From Excoecaria cochinchinensis (Eukaryota > Streptophyta > Magnoliopsida > Malpighiales > Euphorbiaceae), in contig CANTUQ010000159.1 of NCBI GenBank assembly GCA_947683425.1, positions 806,001 through 870,000 of the forward strand: 64,000 nucleotides of DNA, written 5' to 3'. Both the position numbers and the translations under genes were made by a program. Positions 47,219-58,737 of this stretch are shown one piece after another (position 1 is the first letter of the stretch; each line of letters opens with the position of its first letter). The notes beneath the pieces are model-generated. The model was not told the DNA's origin, ran no database searches, and saw nothing but the letters and a program-made list of their open reading frames with translations.

Positions 47219-48420
47219 ATGGCTCCAACTGAATTGAAGGAGTTGAAAACTCAGTTGTAGGAGTTATTGGACAAGGGATTCATAAGGCCTAGTGTTTCTC
47301 CCTGGGGCGCACAAGTTCTATTTGTTAAGAAGAAAGATGGAACCGTGAGAATTTGTATTGACTATCGGCAGCTGAATAAAGTAACAGTAAAGAATTGGTA
47401 TCCTCTGCCTAGAATCGAGGATTTGTTCTATCAGTTGAGAGGGGCAAGTGTGTTTTCTAAGATCGACTTATGATCTAGGTATTATCATTTGCAAGTAAAG
47501 AAGGAGGACATACCCAAGATTGCATTTAGAACTCGTTATGGACATTATGAATTTCTTGTGATGCCATTTGGTTTAACCAAAGCGCCTGCTGCGTTCATGG
47601 ATCTGATGAATAGGCTGTTCAGGCCATACTTGGATCAATTTGTGGTAGTATTTATTGATGACATTCTTGTTTACTCAAGAAATGAGAAAGAGCATGAGCA
47701 GCATTTGAGAATTGTGCTACAGACATTGTGGGAGCATCAGTTGTATGCTAACTTGAGTAAGTGTGAGTTATGGCTACGAGAAGTGTCTTTTCTGGGCCAT
47801 GTGATATCTTCTTAAGCTATTAAGGTGGATCCGGCTAGAATTGAAGCAGTTGTGAATTGGAAGCCACCTAGAAATGTGCTAGAAATTCATAGTTTTATAG
47901 GGTTGGCTGGGTATTATAGAAGGTTTGTGAAAGGGTTTTCAGTGATAGCTTCACCATTGACAAGGATGCTTCGAAAGGAAGTTAAATTTGAATGGTCAGA
48001 AAGGTGTCAAGCAAGTTTTGATCAATTGAAGAAGATGTTAATGGAAGCACCAATCCTTACACAGCCTATCTCTGGCAGAGAATATGTTTTGTACAGTGAT
48101 GCTACTGGTATAGGTTTGGGTTGTGCATTAATGCAAGACGAAAAGGTAGTAGCATATGCCTCCAGGCAACTGAAGTTGCATGAGCAAAATTACCCGACTC
48201 ATGATCTGGAGTTAAGAGCAGTAGTGTTTGCCTTAAAGATTTGGCGACATTACTTGTACGGTGAGAGGTGTAAAATTTTCACTTATCACAAAAGTTGAAG
48301 TATTTGTTAACTCAGAAAGAATTGAACTTGAGACAGCGTAGATGGGTTGAGTTGTTTAAAGATTATGACTGCATTGTGGACTACAACTCGGGTAAAGCTA
48401 ATGTTGTGGCAAATGCATTG
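47219..48420 (+). pseudogene. pol: Reverse transcriptase and RNase H of element 3
   Basis: RT motifs: LLDKGFIRPSVSPWGAQVLF, VRICIDYRQLNKVTV, MPFGLTKAPAAFMDLMNRLF and catalytic FIDDILVYS (about 47650-47676). RNase H: YVLYSDATGIGLGCALMQ and ASRQLKLHEQNYPTHDLELR. Stops at 47257 (TAG), 47471 (TGA) and 47813 (TAA), and a frameshift near 48290. The tether DYDCIVDYNSGKANVVANAL follows. Confidence 0.92.
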
Positions 48421-48975
48421 AGCAGGAAGTCTATCTCGACTCTGCAGTTAATGCAAGTAAAGTGGAGGTTTACTATGGATGGAGCATTGTTAGCTCAGTT
48501 GAAAGCCAGACCGGTACTAAAGGATGAATTGATAGTTGCACTAAGGAATGATTCTAAATTACAGCAGATTTTGCAGTTGATGAAAAATGGTGACAAGACT
48601 GATTATTCAGTGGATAAGGATGGGGTATTACTTTATAAGAATCGAGTATGTGTTGCAAGTGACAAAGCATTGAAGAAAAAGTTGATGTGTGAAGCACATA
48701 ATACCATTTTCACCAAGCATCTAGGTGGAAACAAGATGTATCAGGATTTAAAACAACTGTATTAGTGGCCGAGTATGAAGAAGGATATAGTGGAATATGT
48801 GTCTAAATGTTTGACATGTCAGCAAGTGAAGGAAGAACACCAGGTTCCACATGGGTTATTGAAGCCTCTTTCCATTCCACCATGGAAATGGGACAACATT
48901 ACTATGGATTTTGTTTCTGGATTGCCTTTGACTTCAAAGTAAGAAGATGTAGTATGGGTAATAGTGGACAGATTT
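48421..48975 (+). pseudogene. pol: Integrase N-terminal part of element 3, truncated
   Basis: Keeps the HHCC zinc-binding module (HNTIFTKHLGGNKMY...KCLTCQQ, about 48697-48822) and the first catalytic Asp in MDFVSGLP (about 48904). Reading matches the Tekay-like integrase up to VIVDRF, then changes abruptly to Tat-related sequence at 48976. Two catalytic residues, the C-terminal domains and the 3' LTR are absent. TAG 48763 (expected TGG) and TAA near 48941. Confidence 0.88.
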
Positions 48976-49752
48976 TTGGATGGGGTGCACCCCGGCAAGA
49001 GTGTGCCCCCAACAACACAAGATAATGGCCTCAGGCCGCCAAAGCAAAAAAAGTGCACAGAATGGTGCGCTAAACAACATAATTCTAAAGCATCAAAATT
49101 GTAGAAAAATTCTATTTCTATGTGATCTTGCAAAAATTCAGGTTTTATTGCACTAAAATAAAAAAGGCAGCATCCTCCCTAAATTCCTAAGGCATTTTAA
49201 ATTTTTCTAAACGTTTCTAAAGTTGAAAGAAGAAGAAATGAAGAAATAAATTGAATAAAATTCAAAAAAAGTAATTATTTACTTACTTGGAATCACGAGA
49301 AGTGTAGAAACTGGAGAAAATATAAATATCAAAGCGCTCGGTGAGTAAATAATGCGAAAATATGAAGAAATCGCGAAAAAAGATGAAGAATGCTTGAAAA
49401 AACACTAAAAAAACACTAAAAAAACGGTTTGGGAGAGGAAGAAGAAAGGGACAGCAGCGTTTGCACCGTCTGTCACTCGCATTTATATAGAATTCCGTGA
49501 CCGACGGGCTGGGCGTCTGTAGAAGCGACAGACGGGCTGGCCGTCTGTCATGCAATAAATACGATTTAATGCGCGTGATGAATGCAATGATGACGCATGC
49601 GCCTGCCAGGTGAATCTCTTCCGACGGGCAGGCCGTCTCTCTAGAGAGACGGGTAGGCCGTCGGTGACCCTTCTCTATAAATTATGCCAAAATTTTTGCT
49701 CTTCTTGAGTCTCTTCACTTTCCAACACCTTGAGCCTTTCATATTTCTCAAA
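48976..49752 (+). promoter_or_regulatory. Upstream region of the antisense extra ORF
   Basis: Non-coding. From 49484 it contains clustered GACGG-n-CCGTC inverted repeats (49502-49520, 49527-49549, 49621-49664) and ends in TATA box TATAAATT at 49676-49683. The part 48976-49480 is AT-rich except for GGGGTGCACCCC at 48979-48990. Probably internal element sequence between the extra ORF and the lost 3' LTR. Confidence 0.6.
49621..49664. promoter_or_regulatory. 44-bp palindromic element next to TATA box
   Basis: A perfect 20-bp palindrome (49633-49652, centred on CTCTAGAG) sits between 7-bp inverted arms CCGACGG (49621-49627) and CCGTCGG (49658-49664). It ends 11 bases before the TATA box of the extra ORF. 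Confidence 0.8.
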
Positions 49753-50969
49753 ATGTCTTCCTCTCTAGCCCAAAGGATGCACCGTATCATAGATGACAAA
49801 CACACTTGGGAAGAGGGCGCCCTTTCCTCTCTGTCCGGGCTGAAATACCTGTGCCAGGTGAAAGTCGACCAGAACCTCCTCCTGGCGGCGACCCACTTCT
49901 GGAACTCCCGATTTCACGTTTTCCGGTTTACTTATCAGGAACTGTGCCCTTTGCCTGAAGAATTAGCTGCCATTCTCGGAGCTTGGTTCCCTCCTAGCGC
50001 TCTGCCCTGCGTCCCCCACTGCGGCTTATTCCAGGCCCGGGATATAGCTATGGCGCTCGGTATACCCTCATCTGAGGCCGTCCGGCTGATTACTCCTGGC
50101 TCTTTCTTTGCTCTGGGGCCACTGATCGAGGCTCTGGATCAGTTCACCGACATCCCCACCTACCGGGTAAGCATCACATTCTTGTTTTGCATGGTGAACT
50201 TCCTTACTGTTGTTCCAGGGTGTTTGACAGGTGACTCTCGCCTGTTCGGAGTCTTGGGCGACTTTCATCTGGGATTATCACCCTTACCGCTCATTCTGGC
50301 TGAAACCATTCTGGGCTTGGACGATGTGAGCTCTGGATCCACTACAACCTTCACCGGCAGCCCCTTATTGCTCCAGGTACGTCATTATTTTAAAGGTAGC
50401 GTCCCTTATGGATTTTCACACTAGCTTTTCTTAGCGGGAGGTGCGTCCTTTCGGATTTTCACACAACCCTGTGCCTTATTTTTGCCTGAAGTAAACCCTA
50501 CTTACTTCAGCGGCTTTTTTTTCTTTTTTCTTTTTCTTCTCTTCTTTCTTTTCTTTTTTTTTTCTCTCTTTTTTTTTTTCAGATCTGGCTGCAAGAAAAA
50601 CTGAAGATGCTGTCTGAACCACCCCCTCGCGTTACTCCACAGTACTCGCCAAGCCACTTTCTGCCGCGTCGACCACTTTATGGGTGTGTCACTACTAGTG
50701 AAGGAGTTACCAGATTTGGCGAGCTGTCAGATGACGACATCAGTTTTACGTCTGCCTGGCTCCCACTGTCTCATGTGGTCATTGATGGGCCATCGGGATG
50801 TGTTCCCCTTTGTGGGCTCCGTCAAGCCACCTTTTGCATCACCTCTCGATGTACACGCCAACTCGGGGTGACCCAGGATGTAGTGAGGGTTCCCTTGTCC
50901 TTCCGGGGAGGAGCTCTCTCGGCTGCATTTGCCTCTCGGTATCATGAGAGTGGGGCAGACTACCAGTGA
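49753..50969 (+). CDS. Tat-element extra ORF, plant-mobile-domain-like, two exons
   Basis: Extra, antisense ORF of the kind known in Tat-lineage elements; role unknown. Exon 1 49753-50376, intron 50377-50582, exon 2 50583-50969, about 336 residues. I prefer ATG 49753 (MSSSLAQRMHRIIDD) over 49684 because a TATA box lies at 49676-49683, too close for the earlier ATG to be transcribed. The phase-0 splice site CTCCAG/GTACGT and an acceptor after about 60 pyrimidines join LLLQ to IWLQEKLKM, a typical plant-mobile-domain junction. Other family features are ATHFWNSRFHVFRFTYQELC and PEELAAILGAW. It stops at TGA 50967; family-like text continues in another frame (TVIPKFGN, then EYKKWILSPASDN) to TAG near 51100, so a C-terminal frameshift is likely. 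Confidence 0.75.
50377..50582 (+). other. Intron of the extra ORF
   Basis: GTACGT...TTTTTCAG, 206 bases. The first part has two GGATTTTCACAC words (about 50411 and 50453); the last 70 bases are nearly all C and T. Both flanking exons stay open when it is removed. Confidence 0.75.
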
Positions 50970-51494
50970 AGACTGTTATTCCGAAGTTCGGTAATCATTC
51001 TGTGTCTTCAACTAACGAGTACAAGAAGTGGATCCTTAGTCCAGCATCTGATAATAGGACCCGAGGGCTCAAGCATCTGGTCGGCGAGAGCAGCAGCAGG
51101 ACTTAGCTTGGCTTACATATGTATTTCTTTTGGTGCTACATTTCTTTTTAATGCAGAACTAGGAAATGACAAAAATGAAAAGGATAATATTAATTCTATT
51201 TCACGAATTTGTGTACATTTTCATATGATTTCAACATACATGATCAGTTTTGGCATTTACTCAGCTGCTTACGCGCTGTTAACACAAAGAACCAAATTTT
51301 AACAGCATCAACTCCTGTTACCAATTGGCCCTCTCGGGTTTTCACGATCGGACATTTTCTCTCGTGCCTCTAATTTTTGCACAGGATGCCTTTTTTCGGT
51401 TTTCACCCTGTCGAGGCGCCAAATTTTAGCACAGCCGCCTTTTTTCGGTTTTTGACTTGCAGGGCATTTTATTCTCTTCTTTTTATTTTGGTCT
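50970..51494. other. Region between convergent extra ORF and pol
   Basis: 50970-51100 is the likely frameshifted C-terminus of the extra ORF. 51100-51494 is non-coding, with repeated (C)GGTTTTCAC words (51334, 51393) and two copies of TGCC/CGCCTTTTTTCGGTTTT (51387, 51442), probably the convergent 3' ends of the two transcripts. Confidence 0.5.
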
Positions 51495-52625
51495 TTAGCC
51501 GTGGAACCTTTTGAGTCTATTGACATTGATCGGCTCTTTGAATTCGTTCCCGTCACTATCCGACAAGATTGCAGCTCCTTTGGACAGCAGTTTCTTAAGG
51601 ATATATGGCCCTTCCCAGGCCGGTCTGAATTTCCCTCTAATATCTGGCATGCCTGGCCTCATCTGCTTGAACACCAAGTCCCCTTCCTTCAGCGGATGCT
51701 TTCTCACCTTCTTTCCGAAAGTTCTTGCTAATCTCTTCTGGTAAATCTGATTATGATAATAAGCTTTCAGCGTACTCTCATCCAGTAGGTTCAAGTGCTG
51801 TAGCCTCTGCTGCGCCCATTCGGCCTCTGGAATTTGGGCTTCCATGACCACCCTCAGTGATTTGAGCTCTATCTCAACTGGCAATACTGCTTCCGCTCCG
51901 TATACCAGGGAAAATGGTGTAGCACCTGTAGACGTCCTCACCGTTGTTCTATATCCCCACAGGGCAAAGGGTAACTTTTCGGCCCAGTCTTTGTAGGTTT
52001 GGACCATCTTTGACAGGATTTTCTTCATATTCTTATTAGCGGCTTCTACTGCTCCATTCACTTGTGGTCGGTAGGGAGAGGATTTATGATGCTCGACACC
52101 ATACTTCTCGAGGAGCTTCCTGGTTTCTCCCATGAACTGCACCCCATTATCAGACACTATGTGATGGGGGAGGCCATATCTGCAGATCAAATTCGTCTCT
52201 ATGAACTTGGCCATGTCCCTCGCGTCAATCTTTTTGAAGGATTCTGCCTCTACCCATTTGGTAAAATAATGAATTGCGACTATGATGTATCTGTGCCCAT
52301 TGGACGCTGTAGGGCGAATCTCTCCAATGATATCTATCCCCCAAGCAGCAAAAGGCCAAGGTGATGTCTGGTTATGTAGCTCTGATACTGGCAGGTGCCT
52401 CAAGTCTGCATATTGTTGGCACAACTGGCATTGCTTAACATATTTTGAGTAGTCGTTGTCTATCGTAAGCCAATAGAAGCCTTGCCTCATGATCTTCTTA
52501 GCCATGGTCAAACCGTTCATGTGGGCCCCACACACACCTGCATGGGTTTCCTCCATCACCTTGCGGGCTTCCTTTTCATTCAGGCACCTGAGCTGAATCC
52601 CGTCCGACCGTCTTTTGTATAACAC
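51495..52625 (-). pseudogene. pol: Integrase of the Tat-like element
   Basis: Open for 376 residues. N-terminal HHCC module in EETHAGVCGAHMNGLTMAKK...CQLCQQ. DDE core: WGIDIIGEI, IVSDNGVQF and VNGAVEAANK. C-terminal part GDLVFKQMRPG, RGKFRPAWEGPYILKK, RLKRFHG, stop TTA-complement at 51495. Separated from the upstream RNase H by TAA at 52689. The module itself has no internal break, so it is the best preserved pol domain here. No chromodomain, as expected for Tat. Confidence 0.92.
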
Positions 52626-52688
52626 CCCTTCTAAGGATATGAACTGAGTAGATAGCTTCCGGATTATCCTCTGGTCTTTCTCAGTAGC

Positions 52689-53705
52689 TTATTCTGGAAA
52701 TTTATTGTTTTCCAAGTAGTTCATGATGTCGAAGTACCATGGTTTCCCATCCGCCACCTCTACTTCTATCACAGGCTCAGTTTCAAAACTGGGCTTATCA
52801 GAACTCGAAATTAGCACTGGCTTCATAACCATTCCTTCGGGGTTATCCCACATTGACACTAAGGTTGCCAACGCATCAGCCAGACGGTTTTCATCTCTCG
52901 GCACGAAGTGGAAAGTGCAAGTCTCAAATTGCCCACACATCTCTTTCAAATACTCAACGTAGGGCATCAGCCGTTCTTCTTTTACTGCCCACTCACCTCG
53001 GATCTGGTTAATCACCAAGGATGAGTCACCGAAGACTTCTATATTCTTTGCCCCCAATACCGCTAAGGCTTCCAATCCGAAGGTGCACGCTTCATATTCC
53101 GCTTCACTGTTGGTTGCTTTGTACCTCAGCTTCTTAGCGAGGGGAAGTTTCTCATTATCTGGGGTCGTCAAGATGATCCCAACTCCGGCTCCTCTATTAT
53201 TTACTGCCCCGTCGAAGTGTAACTGCCATCCTTGAACAGAAATTGCGGCTATGCTCTCATCAGGAAAGGTGAACTCGGGAGTGTCTCCTTGAATAGGGTG
53301 CTCAGTAAGAAATTCGGCTACGGCTCGCCCCTTAATAGTCTTGCGGGTGATGTATTGCACATCAAACTCCTGTAGCAAGAGCAGCCACCTCCCCATCTTT
53401 CCAAGCAAAGACGGTGCTTCCTGCAAATATCTTAACGGATTCTGCTTGGCCACTGCTTGAACCTTGCACGAGTGGAAAAAATGTCTCAATTTCTTTGATG
53501 CCCAAATTACTGCGAGACAGATCTTTTCCACTTCAGCATATTTTATCTCATAAGCTAGGAACTTCTTGCTGAGGTAATAAATTGCGAATTCCACCCCAAA
53601 TTCATCCTCTTGAGCCATCATGGCGCCCACTGAACTGCCCTCTACTGCCAGATACAGGATAAGCGGCTTGATCGGTTGCGGCGGTCTTAGCACTGGCGGA
53701 TTCAA
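52689..53705 (-). pseudogene. pol: RNase H and second (archaeal-type) RNase H, Tat-like
   Basis: First domain: LILYLAVEGSSVGAMMAQED and YYLSKKFLAYEIKYAEVEK, the regular Ty3 RNase H in which the catalytic Asp position is Ala. The second: WQLHFDGAVNNRGAGVG, NSEAEYEACTFGLEAL, EVFGDSSLVINQ, and NRLADALA, an intact D-E-D-D set of the extra RNase H that marks the Tat lineage. Replacement of the active site in the first domain and retention in the second is the known arrangement in Tat elements. Ends at TAA 52689. Confidence 0.9.
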
Positions 53706-54482
53706 CAGGTATTCTCTGATGCTGTCAAAGGCTTTCTGGCAGTCTTCGTTCCAGACAACAGGCTGATTCTTTCTAAGCAGCTTAAAAATAGGCTTGCATA
53801 TCGAAGTGAGCTTGGCGATGAATCTGCTGACGTACTGCAGCTTGCCCAGGAAACTCCTTACATCCTTCTCCTTTTATGGCACGGGCATGTCTCTGATGGC
53901 CTTCACCTTGTCCGGGTCAATTTCTATTCCCCTCTGACTAACAACATGTCCCAATAGCTTTCCTGAAGTCACTCCGAAAATGCACTTCTTGCGGTTGAGT
54001 CGCAGATAATACTTGTTAATCCTGGTGAAGAACTTCTCTAGAGCTTCAAAGTGCCCCTCTCGAGTGGCTGACTTGACCATCATGTCATCTACATACACTT
54101 CCACTTCTTTGTGGATCAGGTCGCTTAAGATCTTGGTTGCCATCCTCTGGTATGTGGCCCCTGCATTCTTCAGGCCGAAAGGCATGACCCGGTAGGCGTA
54201 GGTCCCCCACTCTGTGATGAAAGCGGTTTTAACCCGGTCAGCTATTTTGTTCAGGATTTGGTTGTATCCCACATATCCATCTCTAAAGCTATACATCGCG
54301 CAATTGGCAGCACTGTCTATCAACACATCGATATGGGGTAGTGGAAAATCATCTTTAGGGCAAGCTTTGTTCAGGTCTCGATAATCCACACACACCCTAA
54401 CCTTTTCGTTCTTCTTTGCTACAGGGACCACATTTGCCAGCCATGTAGGATACTGCACCTCAACAAGGAACTTGGCTTCAAT
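53706..54482 (-). pseudogene. pol: Reverse transcriptase of the Tat-like element
   Basis: TWLANVVPVAKKNEKVRVCV and DYRDLNKACPKDDFPLPHID, then MPFGLKNAGATYQR and catalytic EVYVDDMMVKS. TAA at 53874 interrupts the segment before the RNase H (QKAFDSIREYLLNPP side). TAG at 54483 separates this from the upstream ORF. Frame is shared with gag and integrase. Confidence 0.92.
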
Positions 54483-56450
54483 CTACTGTCGAATTTCCTC
54501 CTTGACCTTGTCAGCCCATTCTGGTCTGAGCCTTCTCAACTTCTGTTTCACAGGCTTGTAATCCGGATAAGTTGGGATAGCATGTTCTGCCACATCTCGG
54601 TCAATTCCCGGCATATCCTCATAGGTCCAGGCAAAGACTTTTTCATGTTTTCTTATTATTCTCTCAAAAATTTTTCTCTCCTCAGGAGTTATATTTGATG
54701 CTATTAGAATTTCTATCGGAATTTCCGAGGTTCCAAGATTAAAAGGCGTTGTATCAGTGGAATCAATGTCAAAAATTGATGGAATATGATCATGTTCATG
54801 CATGTTGAAATTATTAGAAACATCGCACAAATAAGAGAAATTGTTTGCCTTATTAATAATATTATAATTGTCATTTAGATCATAAAAGAGTTCTGGAATA
54901 AAAAGACAGTCTAAGCTAGAGTCTTCTTCTGCCACTCCCGAGGTTGATGCCGTTGCAGCTTCTTTACTGGCTTCCTGATTCAGCAGAGGCCCTCCAGGCA
55001 TGTCGGAAGAAATCTTAAAATCCCCCATTTTCAGCTCTGATTCTGCTGTCTTTTCTTTCCCTTTCAGCCTGGCAGCTATCATTTTCTCGGTAACGACCTC
55101 CTCAGGCTCGCATCTATCCCAAGTGATACCCTGAGTCATGACCTCTTCATACCAGAAGCTCTCAGCAGTCTTGATAAACCCGACGCTCCAGTCAAATACA
55201 TTATTAAAGATCTCGAAGCCAGGGACAATCCTCCCATCTACCCATTGCGGCTCGTCTTCGCCAGTGTAAGCACAAACTGAGGATGCTAGTACGAAGCTCT
55301 CTGAAATGTGAGGGATCTTGTCTGTCGCCTTCTTCTTGCTGAAGCCACCTCTGTACCCCAGACATTTTCGGTTCTTCTGACCCCGAGTGGTGATCGCCGT
55401 TTGCAACCCTTGAGAGTTTCTGCCCAAACCAGCCGCAGGGAGATAGTGCATCTTCTTCATCATATTAATCACAGCTGGGCTATCTACTGACCCGTATTCT
55501 TCCCTTATCATGGACACGTGGAAGCCGCTAAATGGCTGATTAGCTATTTCCAGTGCTGAGACCTGGTTCTCCCTAGCCGCTTTGATAGTCACCACCTCCC
55601 CTTCATGTGGGAACTTTATCATTTGATGCAACGTGGATGGCACTCCTCCTAATTTGTGAAACCAGGGTCTCCCAAGTAGAGCTGATAAGTTAGCAGGGAT
55701 GGGCAGCACTACGAATTCTACCTCCACTTCAATAGGTCCTGTCTTGACCAAGGTCTTAAAGGTTCCCGAGGCTTGCCTCCTCGAATTATCGTAGGCTGTG
55801 ATAGTCAGATCTGATCCACTGAGCATATCCTCGTTTAAGCCAAAAGCCTGCAGAGCTATCAGGGGGCACACATTGATAGAAGACCCATCATCTACCATAA
55901 CGCAAGCAGTGTGCTTGTCGTTAATCTGCGCCTTGATGTACAGGGGTCTGTTATGATTGCGGCCTTCGACCGGTAGATCGGCATCAGAAAAGACCAATCT
56001 CTCCTCGGATCCTCCTTTGACCAAGCCCAACAGTTCTGATGGGGAGATCGTGGTGGAGACCGTGGCCTCAACCAAAGCCTCTACTACCTTCTGCCTATGA
56101 GAGGGGGATTGTCTCAATAGATCCCAGATGGATATTTGAGCTGCAGTTTTCTTCAACTGCTTGACAATCTGACTTTCCTCTGGCTCTTTCTCTGCTGATG
56201 GCTGCACTGGCTCAGGTAGCCTTGTAATCTCGGGGACCACTCTTCTGCTTCTCGTTACAGCCCTTATCTCTTCTTGATCTTCATCGGACCTCCACAAATC
56301 AAGGTTCATTTCTCCTTCCTCTTCAGCTTCTCCACCGCTCTCACTGCTAGACTAGCAATCAAGGGTCGCCACAACTGCCTTCTCCTTCCTATCCTTGGAA
56401 AAATCAGTGGCAAACTTCTCGCTCCCATATAGATCTTGTAGCACGTACCA
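54483..56450 (-). pseudogene. pol: Protease region of the Tat-like polyprotein
   Basis: The 608-residue open part starts at 56309; in-frame TAG at 56352 and 56451 separate it from gag. The protease active site is ACVMVDDGSSINVCPLIAL (D-D-G), followed by VLPIPANLSALLGRPWFHKL. A G-patch-like MKKMHYLPAAGLGRNSQG is present. The end, YTEDMPGIDRDVAEH-type (here WTYEDMPGIDRDVAEHAIP) and KQKLRRLRPEWADKVKEEI, leads into RT. All three stops here could be single C to T changes in CAG. Confidence 0.88.
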
Positions 56451-57817
56451 CTATGGCAGGCTAGATCCGATCATAAACACGGGTGGTGGTACGGCATTAT
56501 AACCGGGCTTCTTCTCAGTTTCCCTCTTTTTAGGGTCAGAAATTTGCTTGCTATCAATCAAGTCTTGGATAGAGTGCCGGAGCGCTTTGCACTTATCTGT
56601 GATGTGGCCTGAGTGCTGGTGGAACGCACAGAATTCATTATCTATGTGTCCAGACTTCCCTTGCGTCAAAGCTGGCCTAGGAGCCAGAGGGTGCAATTTT
56701 CCCTCCTTCATTAACCTTCTCAAGACCCAAGATAATGGTCTCCCCAAGTTCGAGAACTTCCTCTGGGTGGTCGCTTCGGTAGTAGACACTTCCCCCGTTC
56801 TTCTAGTGCCATTATTGGGACCTGTTGGCCTACCAGCTCCTTGACCGGGGTTAGCCCTTTTGGCAAACTTATCACTGTTAGCCTTCCTAGTCAAGAACTC
56901 TCCCTCTGCCTCGATGGCTATATCCTTGAGAGACTCCCAGTCCTTCAACCCCTTCATCTTCAACCCATCTTTCAAGTACGGGCTTGCGTTCTTGATGAAT
57001 AAACGAATCTGGTCCTGGGTGTCAGGCTTTCTCCTCATCTCCATTACTCGGTTCCTCCATCGGGTGAGATAATCATGGAAAGATTCCCCGGTCTTCTGCT
57101 GGAGTAGTTCAAGATCTTTTAGAGTCACCTCCATCCTGGTATTACAGTCATACTGCTTCAAAAACTCCTCAGTGAGCAGATCCCAATCTTCTTTAGTGCG
57201 GCGGTCAAGGCCATGATACCAGTCGATGGCATGGGAGGTCAGACTCAGACAAAAGTATTCTACCTTCTGCTTCTTAGACAACGTGGTCCCTTTTATGACC
57301 AGAGAATACTGTTTCACGTGAGCGGTCGGGTCAGAAGTACCGTCAAACTTCGGCACATCTGGCATTTTAAAGTTGTAAGGGATCGGGTCCTCTCCATCCA
57401 ACTCTTTATCCTCCGGGTTCATCCCAAGAGCTCTGCCTATCATATGGGCCATGGCTTCGAACCTCTCTTCCTTCTTTTTCAGAATAAACTCATCAGCTTG
57501 AGGTGCCTTCCCCTTCTCAGACGCAATGCTCATTCTATCATCCTCGACGTCTCTATCGTCATCAATTCTCAGCACAAGCCTTCCTCTCTGCTCTCTCGAG
57601 GCTACTGATCTTAACTCTACTGGAGGTGGCCTAACAGGCTCTTCTCGTCTTTTGACCCTTTCTTCTTCTGGCTCAGTCTCACAGGAGGAGGAGGATTTTG
57701 TTGTGCTAGGGCGGTCAACATATTCATCATCCTACCCTCGAATTCCTCAAAATGGCGACCCACTTCTTCCGCAATCATGGCTCTGGTGGCATCTTCCCCC
57801 CTAGGCGAGTTTGCCAT
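56451..57817 (-). pseudogene. gag: gag of the Tat-like element, one frameshift
   Basis: Start at 57817 (MANSPRGEDATRAMIAEEVG); a one-base shift near 57670-57690 moves to the frame that reads EPEEERVKRREEPVRPPP and then LRIDDDRDVEDD onward. Capsid motifs: VPKFDGTSDPTAHVKQY, AIDWYHGL, ESFHDYLTRWRNRVMEM. Zinc-binding CAFHQHSGHITDKC near 56610-56650 has the C-H-H-C spacing usual in Tat gags. Stop TAG 56451. Confidence 0.88.
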
Positions 57818-58719
57818 CTGAGATACTGTACAACTAATTTCTGATAAAATTTCTGGTAGACCCTCTCTATCTGACAGCTCAGGAGTAGGAACTCGGATCA
57901 GTCGTCCGGTTGGTGATCTAGTCCACCTGGGCAGATCTATGATGGCTGCAGGGACAAAAAGTTAGGCATGATGCATGAAATGTAGATATAATGCATGGTC
58001 GTGATATGCAACACTTACAGAGCACAAGCAAGCAAGTAGGTCCTTCCGCCCTTATTTCTCCCACACACGTGGTCGTGCAGTCTCATTCCAAGGTGGGATT
58101 AGCCCAAGGGTCAACGAGGGACCCAATGGACACGCATGGTGCACGGCGAAAAACCGGTAGCATGACACTCTTATGCTAATGTACAAGCGGATGGATAATG
58201 GTCGTCACGTATTTGGACGTTCTATAAATTTCGACATGGCTCCACCGGGGCATGATAGCCTTTGGCTAGGTTACCAAGCGATACATGTGGACTCACCCAA
58301 TACATGAGGACCCATACAGCAAGCATGGAATTAAGGTTCATTTCACCTGTGGAAAAAATAGCTACGGCCGTTACATGTGCTTTGGACAAGGGAGATGTTT
58401 CTTTAAGGCTACCCAAGCATGATACCTGCCGACAGGTCTAGCCCATCACGAGCATAGCGACCGATCGGGTCGTCATTTTGATATACCATTGAGGTACGTG
58501 GCTTGGGCTGGTGATTACCCTTAACACTTCCCCAAATTGAGTGAAAATGAGGTCGTGCTTCAGGAACGCACCGGGGCTAAAAGTGGGACCAAACTAGCAT
58601 ATTCTAAGGCTCTAATGATATGCTAATGCAATTTTGAGAGAAAGCGAATTTATGAATTAAATTTTAATCATAAATGTTAAGCGAGGTATTTTCAAATTGA
58701 AATCTCGAACCATAAACGT
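57818..58719 (-). other. Leader between primer site and Tat-like gag
   Basis: About 0.9 kb without a convincing ORF; Tat elements usually have long leaders. Short open frames on both strands (57991-58179, 58222-58416) show no family resemblance. Confidence 0.7.
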
Positions 58720-58736
58720 CCCCAGTGGAGTCGCCA
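58720..58736 (-). promoter_or_regulatory. Primer binding site (tRNA-Arg), Tat-like element
   Basis: Minus strand TGGCGACTCCACTGGGG, one base after the LTR end. Complementarity to tRNA-Arg at this site is typical of Tat/Ogre elements. Confidence 0.85.
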
Positions 58737-58737
58737 C

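Noticed and set aside
48976..49680. 3' LTR of the Tat-like element
   Set aside because: Neither end matches the 58738-60776 LTR; only short palindrome words are shared.
49753..50969. Independent host gene with two exons
   Set aside because: Its place between Tat pol and the lost 3' LTR, and its family, fit the extra ORF of Tat elements.
57213..57608. Plus-strand ORF opposite the Tat gag
   Set aside because: Shadow of the gag coding strand without family features.
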